Translations under genes and position numbers: made by a program
The notes under the pieces: model-generated
Told to the model about the DNA's origin: nothing
Seen by the model: only the letters and a program-made list of their open reading frames with translations
Databases searched by the model: none
Source of the DNA: Dehalococcoidia bacterium
GTDB taxonomy: Bacteria; Chloroflexota; Dehalococcoidia; Dehalococcoidales; W498
Direction of reading: 5' to 3'
Length of the DNA stretch: 5,997 bases
NCBI GenBank assembly: GCA_030608125.1
Contig: JAUWEU010000048.1
Coordinates: 1 to 5,997, forward strand
Part shown: positions 1-4,669 of the stretch, piece by piece
Position numbering within the stretch: position 1 is the first letter of the stretch
Layout of the letters: each line of letters starts with the position of its first letter

Positions 1-246
1 CAGTTCTGGCAGAAGTGAAATAAGATGCTATTTATTGTTAAACAGATAAATTTTTCGATCAAAATCTATCACTAAAATATAATAATCCTACACTATTGTC
101 TGGAAAAAGAATGATTATTGAACATACTGACGGCATGTGTCGGACAAAATAGATGCTAATCCTGTTGATTAGAACATGATAGTGGAACCTGAGAAACAAA
201 TGGCAAACAATTGGGTAACTTCTGGTGAACTTTTGTGAACGAACAG
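1..246. other. AT-rich intergenic stretch
   Basis: I see no supportable gene here on either strand. On the plus strand, positions 3-23 read Val-Leu-Ala-Glu-Val-Lys-stop, which could be the last codons of a gene running in from the left edge, but seven codons are too few to call. The stretch lies downstream of the tRNA on the minus strand and shows no GC-rich hairpin followed by a T run, so the tRNA terminator is not evident. A small AT-rich inverted repeat (CTAATC/GATTAG, 156-172) has no T tract after it. Confidence 0.5.
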
Positions 247-319
247 TGGAGCTGAGGGGACTCGAACCCCTGACCCCCTCCGTGCAAAGGAGGTGCTCTC
301 CCAGCTGAGCTACAGCCCC
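247..319 (-). tRNA. tRNA-Ala (anticodon UGC)
   Basis: The minus strand folds into a standard 73-nt cloverleaf. The acceptor arm GGGGCTG (319-313) pairs with CAGCTCC (254-248), with one G-U pair, and the discriminator A is at 247. The D arm carries AGCTCAGCTGGGAGAGC, the anticodon arm is CCTCC-TTTGCAC-GGAGG with anticodon TGC at 286-284, and the T arm includes GGTTCGAGTCC. The 3' CCA is not encoded (the next bases are CTG), so it would be added after transcription. The UGC anticodon reads GCA and, by wobble, other alanine codons. It sits alone, with a promoter immediately upstream. Confidence 0.97.
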
Positions 320-332
320 ATTTGTTAAAAAC

Positions 333-361
333 ATTATACTAACAAAAGGTCTGGTTCGCAA
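333..361 (-). promoter_or_regulatory. sigma70 promoter of tRNA-Ala
   Basis: On the minus strand there is a perfect -10 box TATAAT (338-333), preceded after exactly 17 nt by TTGCGA (361-356), a four-of-six match to the -35 consensus. Transcription would start near 326, about seven bases ahead of the mature tRNA 5' end. It lies in the divergent gap shared with the TauE-type gene. Confidence 0.65.
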
Positions 362-404
362 TTTCTCTCAAAAAGGCTTCACCATCAAAAGAGGAAAATA
401 GTAA

Positions 405-1229
405 ATGGCAATAACTCATGTCATTATTCTGTTGGTAACTGGCGTAGGCGTTGGCTTTGCTAGCGGGCTTTTGGGCGTAGGTGGCTGCTTCATTATGGCA
501 CCGGTTCAGTATATGATATTTACCGATATGGGCCTCTCCATAGATATGGCTATGAAGCTGGCATTCGGCACAAATCTACTGGTTGTTTTGCCTACAGCCA
601 TCAGCGGTGCCTGGAGACACCATAGAAAGGGGGTGGTGTGGTGGAAGGCAGCTCTTATCATGGGTAGCTGCAGTTTGATAGCTGCTTCTGGCGGGGCTAC
701 TCTAGCTACTCATCTCCCCGGGGCAGCGCTGAAGACAGCCTTCGGCTTCGTAGCCATAGCTGGTGGTATCTGGATGCTTATCAGACGACCGTTAAAGACT
801 GAACAAGAACCAAAGGACAATCCTTGGCTGTGGCTTGTCTGGGCCATCCCTATCGGCCTCATAAGTGGCATCCTTGGCATTGGCGGTGGTGTAGTGGCAG
901 TCCCTGTGTTATTGCTGGCACTCAGGTTTAAAATACATAATGCCGTAGCTACATCCTTGGCTATGATGATATTCTCCAGTCTTGGTGGTGTTATTGGCTA
1001 CATTATAAATGGTCTCGGTGTTCCCAATCTGCCAGCCTATTCTATAGGTTATGTTAATCTGCTGACGTGGTTTCTGCTGGCAGTCACCAGCGTTGGCGTG
1101 GCACAAGTCGGGGCTATAACTGCCCATCGCCTCCCCGCCAAACAACTAAGGTATATATTTATTGCGATAATGTTCTATATGGGGCTCAAGATGCTTGGTG
1201 TCTTTGACTGGCTGGGCTGGTCAATATAG
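405..1229 (+). CDS. TauE/SafE family membrane permease (sulfite exporter-like, former DUF81)
   Basis: This 274-residue polytopic inner-membrane protein is typical in length for TauE/SafE proteins and shows their internal duplication. The N-terminal repeat carries GLLGVGG followed by AP (residues 21-33), and the second half repeats it as GILGIGGG followed by VP (residues 155-167). A short charged cytoplasmic-type linker (RRPLKTEQEPKDNP, about residues 126-139) separates the halves; about eight hydrophobic segments can be picked out by eye. The start ATG at 405 has AAAAGAGG at 387-394, ten bases upstream. Characterised relatives export sulfite, sulfoacetate or other organosulfur anions, but the substrate cannot be read from sequence and no sulfur-metabolism gene lies nearby. 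It is transcribed away from tRNA-Ala and converges on feoB with 22 nt between stops. No clear promoter is visible: TATACT at 335-340 lacks a matching -35. Confidence 0.9.
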   Translation: MAITHVIILLVTGVGVGFASGLLGVGGCFIMAPVQYMIFTDMGLSIDMAMKLAFGTNLLVVLPTAISGAWRHHRKGVVWWKAALIMGSCSLIAASGGATLATHLPGAALKTAFGFVAIAGGIWMLIRRPLKTEQEPKDNPWLWLVWAIPIGLISGILGIGGGVVAVPVLLLALRFKIHNAVATSLAMMIFSSLGGVIGYIINGLGVPNLPAYSIGYVNLLTWFLLAVTSVGVAQVGAITAHRLPAKQLRYIFIAIMFYMGLKMLGVFDWLGWSI

Positions 1230-1251
1230 CCACAGCTACCAGAACAGATTA

Positions 1252-2958
1252 TTATAAGGCTAGGTTCAATATCCCCCCCACTAGCAGAGCAGTCGTAATC
1301 ATTATCCCTGCCGACTTAAGCATATTTATAACCCCCAGCTCCTTGAGAAGGATAACAAAGGTAGCAATACAGGGGAAAAACATGGCTAAAACCACACTGC
1401 CAACAACCAGTTGCTCATTACTTAATGCCAGAGGGGCGAGCATCCCTAGGGCTACATCCTTACGCAGGAAACCAATAACTAAAGCCGTTACCGCCTCCTT
1501 AGGTAGCCCCAGAAGACCGGTTACCACTGGTGCGGTGAAATTGGCAACAGCATCAAATATACCCCAGATATAAAGGATATTTATTACCAGAACAGCGCCT
1601 AGAATAATAGGGATAGCCTCTATCAGGAAACCGTAGACCCTCATCCATAGCTTTTGTAAAACAGTTCGCCATAATGGCAGACGATATGGTGGTATCTCTA
1701 TCAACAGCTCTGGGCTGAATCCCTTAACGACATGGTTAAGTATAATCCCCAAAATAATCCAGACTATGAATAGTGTTCCGTAGACAATAGCCACATACTC
1801 CCCCCCCCGCTCCCCGACTAATCCGAAAATCATCGCCTGCAGGGCAGCACAGGGTATAGCAATAGATATCAGTGTCGCTGCAATAAACCTCTCCCTCTTG
1901 CTTTCCAGAATACGGGTAGCCATAATGGCTGGCACATTGCAGCCAAACCCCAGCAGAGTAGGGATGATAGAGTAGCCGTGCAAACCCAGCCGGTGCATAA
2001 TGGTATCCATCAAAACTGCCAGTCGCGGCAGATAACCTACATCTTCAAGCAGCCCCAGAACCAGGTAGAAAGAGATAATGTAAGGCAGAACCATGCCAAA
2101 TGGGACAAAGAGTCCGGTGGTCAATAAGCCAAATGATTCAACAAAGTTCACTTCCCCACCGACTATCTTACCTATCAGGATATCATGAAAAAAGCCAGCC
2201 CCGCCCAGGAGGTCGCTTAACCCCAACATTACTGGTGCCCACAGATTTTCAAATAAGGGCTCAAGCACATAACCAATCAGGCTCTCACCGATGAGACGGA
2301 TTACCCAAAAGGCGCTGGCAAGAACAGCTAAAGCTATAATGCCACCGGTTAGTGGCTTTACACTGGCATCCCCCAGGCGCTCCAACCAGGTATGATGGCG
2401 ATGGGTAATATGCTGAACTTGGTCTATGATGCCACCAATAGTAGCCCAGCGCTCATCGCGACTGCGGGCAGGAACATCAGGTGAGATAGCTTTGGGCATG
2501 TTCTCCACCAGCTCTTTTATACCCTGACCAGTTAGTCCTACCGTAGGAATAACCGGCACCCCCAAAAATTCCCTTAGCTTGTCTAGGTCAATATGTATTC
2601 CTCGGTGCGCAGTATCATCCCATATATTTAGGGCGACTATTACCGGTATATTCCCTTCCAGTAGCTGTAGGGTTAAGTAAAGGTTTCTCTCCAGATTGGT
2701 AGCATTAACCACATTTATGACTACATCCCCACTGCTGAGCATCTGGGTGGCTATTTCCTCGGCTTCAGTGGTTGGTTCTAGGGTATAGGTGCCTGGCACA
2801 TCAATAACCTCAGCTATCTCATCCCCCAGCTTCATATCCCCCCGAGCATAGCTCACTGTAGTGCCGGGGTAATTAGAAACCATCACACGAATCCCAGTTA
2901 GACGGGAAAAGACGACGCTCTTCCCCACATTGGGATTACCCATCAATAGAATCTTCAT
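1252..2958 (-). CDS. feoB: FeoB ferrous iron transporter (short form)
   Basis: This is the inner-membrane Fe(II) importer, with an N-terminal G-protein domain fused to a gated permease. G motifs: G1 GNPNVGKS (7-14), G2 around T33/T34 in YPGTTVSY, G3 DVPG (53-56), G4 NIWD (111-114), and a G5-like TVGLTGQG. The family signature ATNLERNLYLTLQLLE is at 86-101. A reduced helical spacer runs to about residue 200, followed by the permease with its gate motifs: GFGCNVPA with Cys340, IPCAA with Cys370, and FPCIAT with Cys530. At 568 residues it is clearly shorter than E. coli FeoB (773), mainly through a small spacer and no Cys-rich tail. The usual SARLP stretch after the second gate cysteine reads AALQA here. 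The start ATG lies 7 nt after the feoA stop, and its AGGT ribosome site (2967-2964) overlaps that stop, so translation is probably coupled. A nine-G run (1808-1800, minus strand) lies in codons 384-387. No terminator is seen in the short gap to the convergent gene. Confidence 0.96.
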   Translation of the reverse strand: MKILLMGNPNVGKSVVFSRLTGIRVMVSNYPGTTVSYARGDMKLGDEIAEVIDVPGTYTLEPTTEAEEIATQMLSSGDVVINVVNATNLERNLYLTLQLLEGNIPVIVALNIWDDTAHRGIHIDLDKLREFLGVPVIPTVGLTGQGIKELVENMPKAISPDVPARSRDERWATIGGIIDQVQHITHRHHTWLERLGDASVKPLTGGIIALAVLASAFWVIRLIGESLIGYVLEPLFENLWAPVMLGLSDLLGGAGFFHDILIGKIVGGEVNFVESFGLLTTGLFVPFGMVLPYIISFYLVLGLLEDVGYLPRLAVLMDTIMHRLGLHGYSIIPTLLGFGCNVPAIMATRILESKRERFIAATLISIAIPCAALQAMIFGLVGERGGEYVAIVYGTLFIVWIILGIILNHVVKGFSPELLIEIPPYRLPLWRTVLQKLWMRVYGFLIEAIPIILGAVLVINILYIWGIFDAVANFTAPVVTGLLGLPKEAVTALVIGFLRKDVALGMLAPLALSNEQLVVGSVVLAMFFPCIATFVILLKELGVINMLKSAGIMITTALLVGGILNLAL

Positions 2959-2965
2959 CTACTAC

Positions 2966-3208
2966 CTAAACTAGCCTAACTATTATCTTATTAGCCATAC
3001 CAAAGCCGATAGCCACCTGAGCATTACCTACCTGGATGGTTACCGGTCCCCGCATAAACGTAGAGCCAACCTTAGTTACTCGCTGCCCAGGTCTAATTCC
3101 TAAAGCATTAAGGCGATTAATCAGACCACGTCCACCTTGGATTTGAAACACTATCCCGCTCTGCCCAATCTGCATTTGACGCAGAGTCATTTCCTGCCTA
3201 CTAAACAT
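2966..3208 (-). CDS. feoA: FeoA ferrous iron transport accessory protein
   Basis: This small 80-residue cytoplasmic protein has the SH3-like beta-barrel pattern of FeoA. Visible hallmarks are the GQSGIV turn (15-20), RLNALGIRPGQRV (32-44), the RGPVTIQV strand (53-60) and the closing IGFGMANKIIV (67-77). FeoA is known to interact with FeoB and to be needed for normal Fe(II) uptake. The ATG at 3208 is chosen because AGAAGGG (3224-3218) lies nine bases upstream; the internal Met7 has no comparable site. An ATG at 3215 opens only a four-codon out-of-frame reading. It is followed by feoB after 7 nt and lies 89 nt downstream of fur. One copy of the 19-bp operator (3263-3281) lies 54 nt upstream of the start, which suggests repression by the adjacent Fur protein when iron is sufficient. 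Confidence 0.95.
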   Translation of the reverse strand: MFSRQEMTLRQMQIGQSGIVFQIQGGRGLINRLNALGIRPGQRVTKVGSTFMRGPVTIQVGNAQVAIGFGMANKIIVRLV

Positions 3209-3262
3209 AAATCATACCCTTCTCTCTAGCCCTTTCAATCGGGTCATTCCCTATCAAATACA

Positions 3263-3281
3263 AATGCTTCTTATTTGCAAT
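3263..3281 (-). promoter_or_regulatory. putative Fur operator upstream of feoA
   Basis: The minus strand reads ATTGCAAATAAGAAGCATT, an imperfect 19-bp palindrome of the form AxTGCnnnTnAnnnGCAxT. It is identical, base for base, to the site at 3755-3773, while the flanks of the two differ. The length matches that of classical Fur boxes, and both copies lie in short noncoding gaps next to a Fur-family gene and its expected targets. Binding by this Fur is inferred, not shown. Confidence 0.75.
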
Positions 3282-3282
3282 A

Positions 3283-3311
3283 ACTATTTCAAAAAAATTA
3301 TTTCTTGTTTC
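3283..3311 (-). promoter_or_regulatory. possible weak promoter of feoAB
   Basis: On the minus strand GAAACA (3311-3306, three of six) and AATAGT (3288-3283, four of six) are separated by 17 nt. The -10-like element stands one base from the operator, the same arrangement as at the fur promoter. That places a start near 3276 and a leader of about 67 nt; the -35 would lie in the last codons of fur. The match is poor on its own, and feoAB might instead be reached by read-through from the fur promoter, since no terminator separates them. Confidence 0.35.
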
Positions 3312-3747
3312 GGCGACACTTAGCACAATAGCCGGTCATCCAAACCTCAACACCGGTGACCTCAAAGCCCTTCTGGCGACCTATATTATCCCTCATCTCC
3401 TGAGTCGCCTGACACTCAAACTCCACTATCTTGCCACAGCTCAGACACACTAGGTGGTGATGCTCAGCAGACGGCTTCACCTCATAGTGATGGTGAGTAT
3501 CATCATAATGAAGCTCCTCAACCAAACCCAGTTTCTTGAACATCTGTAGTGTCCGATAGACGGTGGATAGACTAAGGCGAGGTTGCTTGTCTCGGGCTCG
3601 GCGATAAACTTCATCAGCATCCAGGTGTCGGTGACCGTGGCGGATAATTTCAAGAATCAGAGCTCGCTGATTGGTGATTCTCAGCCCCTGTCTATTTAAT
3701 GCTTTACGGCTAGCCTTAATTGACTTAATTTCTGTGTTCATGGTCAT
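3298..3747 (-). CDS. fur: Fur-family metalloregulator, probably ferric uptake regulator
   Basis: This 149-residue protein has the full Fur layout. An N-terminal winged helix covers about residues 15-85, with the recognition helix LSLSTVYRTLQMFKKLGLVEE at 58-78. The dimerisation and metal-binding half follows: the histidine-rich stretch HYDDTHHHYE (80-89), HHHLVCLSCGKIVEFE (96-111) with Cys101/Cys104, and a C-terminal Cys141-x-x-Cys144. The two CxxC pairs are the structural zinc site of Fur and PerR proteins; the His/Glu/Asp cluster would hold the regulatory metal. Iron rather than zinc, manganese or peroxide is inferred from the adjacent feoAB. The ATG at 3747 is preceded by a weak AAGAAG site ten bases away, inside the operator; Met3 (3741) is an alternative start. 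A consensus promoter and an operator copy at its own start suggest autorepression. Confidence 0.93.
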   Translation of the reverse strand: MTMNTEIKSIKASRKALNRQGLRITNQRALILEIIRHGHRHLDADEVYRRARDKQPRLSLSTVYRTLQMFKKLGLVEELHYDDTHHHYEVKPSAEHHHLVCLSCGKIVEFECQATQEMRDNIGRQKGFEVTGVEVWMTGYCAKCRRNKK

Positions 3748-3754
3748 TATTGCT

Positions 3755-3773
3755 AATGCTTCTTATTTGCAAT
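3755..3773 (-). promoter_or_regulatory. putative Fur operator at the fur start
   Basis: This is the second exact copy of the 19-bp imperfect palindrome found upstream of feoA. It begins one base after the fur -10 box and would span about -5 to +14 relative to the predicted start, ending seven bases before the ATG. It also contains the AAGAAG ribosome-binding sequence. A protein bound here would block polymerase directly, which fits negative autoregulation. Confidence 0.78.
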
Positions 3774-3774
3774 C

Positions 3775-3803
3775 ATTATAAGCCATAAATATACTCTTGT
3801 CAA
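3775..3803 (-). promoter_or_regulatory. consensus sigma70 promoter of fur
   Basis: The minus strand carries TTGACA (3803-3798), a 17-nt spacer and TATAAT (3780-3775): a perfect match to the sigma70 consensus in both boxes and spacing. Transcription would start near 3768, giving a leader of about 21 nt before the fur ATG at 3747. So strong a core promoter suggests that expression is set by repression rather than by weak initiation. Confidence 0.85.
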
Positions 3804-3850
3804 TACCACTTTAGTCTTTTTAATGGGAATCAAACAGAGAAAAGAAGAAT

Positions 3851-4669
3851 TTACTCTTGTAATAGCCCTCTTATCTTTGTGATGCACCCCTGAGCAGCTC
3901 GTTTGCCCTGTAAAATGCACTCCTGAGCTTGGTGGAAGTCCCCAGCAGCGATATGGGCTACTTGGGGCTCAATGACTATATCCGCCCCCTCTAGGCTGGA
4001 CTTCACCATTGAATGGGTAGTAATGTATACCGTTTGCATTATCACATTGATAATATTAGGCTCTTTGCCACCTTTTATTGGCTTCTTGCCCCTTCGGCGC
4101 CCTCTCTCGCTGGCCTCCGGTACTACATTCACGGCAATAACAAAATCAGCCCCCATTCTTTGGAGAACACTTACCGGCACCGGGTTCACTAGACCGCCAT
4201 CAACTAGGTATCTGCCTTCCCATTTAGCTATAGTGAATATCACTGGAACCGAAACACTGGCTCTTATCCCTTCCAATACTGAACCGTGGTTAATTACTAC
4301 CTCCTCACCAGTCTCTATATCGGTAGCTACACAAGCCAATGGTATTCTTAAGTCCCTGAATTCCATATCACCAATAAATGACCTCATCAGGTTGTTAATC
4401 TTCCTTCCCCCGATGAAACCGGTTTTGGGCAAGGCTAAATCTACCAGGGAGGCCAGCCTCTTCCAGTTCAGGTCCATAACCAGCTTTTTTATCTGATTAG
4501 TATCCTTGCCTTGAGCATAAAGGGCACCAATGACAGCCCCGGCGCTGGTGCCAGCAATCATATCAATAGGAATGCCTTCTTTTTCTAGGACTTCCAGCAC
4601 TCCAATGTGGGCTAACCCCCGTGCCGCACCAGTACCCAGAGCCAGGCCAACCTTTCTCTTTACTCCCAT
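3851..4669 (-). CDS. patatin-like phospholipase / serine hydrolase, RssA-like
   Basis: This 272-residue protein of the bacterial patatin family (lipid acyl hydrolase fold with a Ser-Asp dyad) has all the expected active-site elements: the glycine-rich oxyanion loop GTGAARG (12-18), the nucleophile elbow GTSAG with Ser42 (40-44), and VDGGLVNPVPV with Asp157. The start LALGTGAARGLAHIGVLE and the C-terminal region (VIEPQVAHIAAGDFHQAQE, then a helix rich in K/R/E/Q) resemble E. coli RssA, whose substrate is not firmly known. No signal peptide or membrane helix is evident, so it is probably cytosolic. Its ATG overlaps the upstream ATPase gene by 10 nt, and its GAGG site (4677-4674) lies inside that gene, four bases from the start, so the two are probably translationally coupled. 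The 103-nt gap to fur holds the fur promoter and no obvious terminator. Confidence 0.92.
   Translation of the reverse strand: MGVKRKVGLALGTGAARGLAHIGVLEVLEKEGIPIDMIAGTSAGAVIGALYAQGKDTNQIKKLVMDLNWKRLASLVDLALPKTGFIGGRKINNLMRSFIGDMEFRDLRIPLACVATDIETGEEVVINHGSVLEGIRASVSVPVIFTIAKWEGRYLVDGGLVNPVPVSVLQRMGADFVIAVNVVPEASERGRRRGKKPIKGGKEPNIINVIMQTVYITTHSMVKSSLEGADIVIEPQVAHIAAGDFHQAQECILQGKRAAQGCITKIRGLLQE

Noticed and set aside
156..172. Inverted repeat CTAATC/GATTAG as a possible tRNA terminator.
   Set aside because: The stem is six mostly A-T pairs and is not followed by a T run in the tRNA direction.
225..240. Direct repeat GTGAAC-TTTT-GTGAAC next to the tRNA as a possible attachment site.
   Set aside because: It does not duplicate any part of the tRNA, and no integrase or mobile gene is present.
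59..361. A 100-codon minus-strand open frame containing VAQLGEHLLCTEGVRGSSPLSS.
   Set aside because: That peptide is the translation of the tRNA-Ala gene itself, a well-known spurious protein pattern; the rest is AT-rich sequence without coding character.
3209..3262. Possible riboswitch or structured leader before feoA.
   Set aside because: Only three-base GGG/CCC pairings are found and no known iron or metal riboswitch core is recognisable.
3291..3335. T7 run after the fur stop, with CGGC/GCCG upstream, as a terminator between fur and feoA.
   Set aside because: The stem is only four pairs with a 16-nt loop and stands well over ten bases from the T run, unlike an intrinsic terminator.
3792..3860. 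Direct repeat TACTCTTGT at 3792-3800 and 3852-3860.
   Set aside because: Nine bases is within chance for this length; one copy is in the fur -35 region and the other in the end of the patatin gene, with no shared symmetry.
3972..4496. A 174-codon plus-strand open frame opposite the patatin gene.
   Set aside because: It is the antisense shadow of a strongly supported gene; its composition is dictated by the opposite strand and no family motif is seen.
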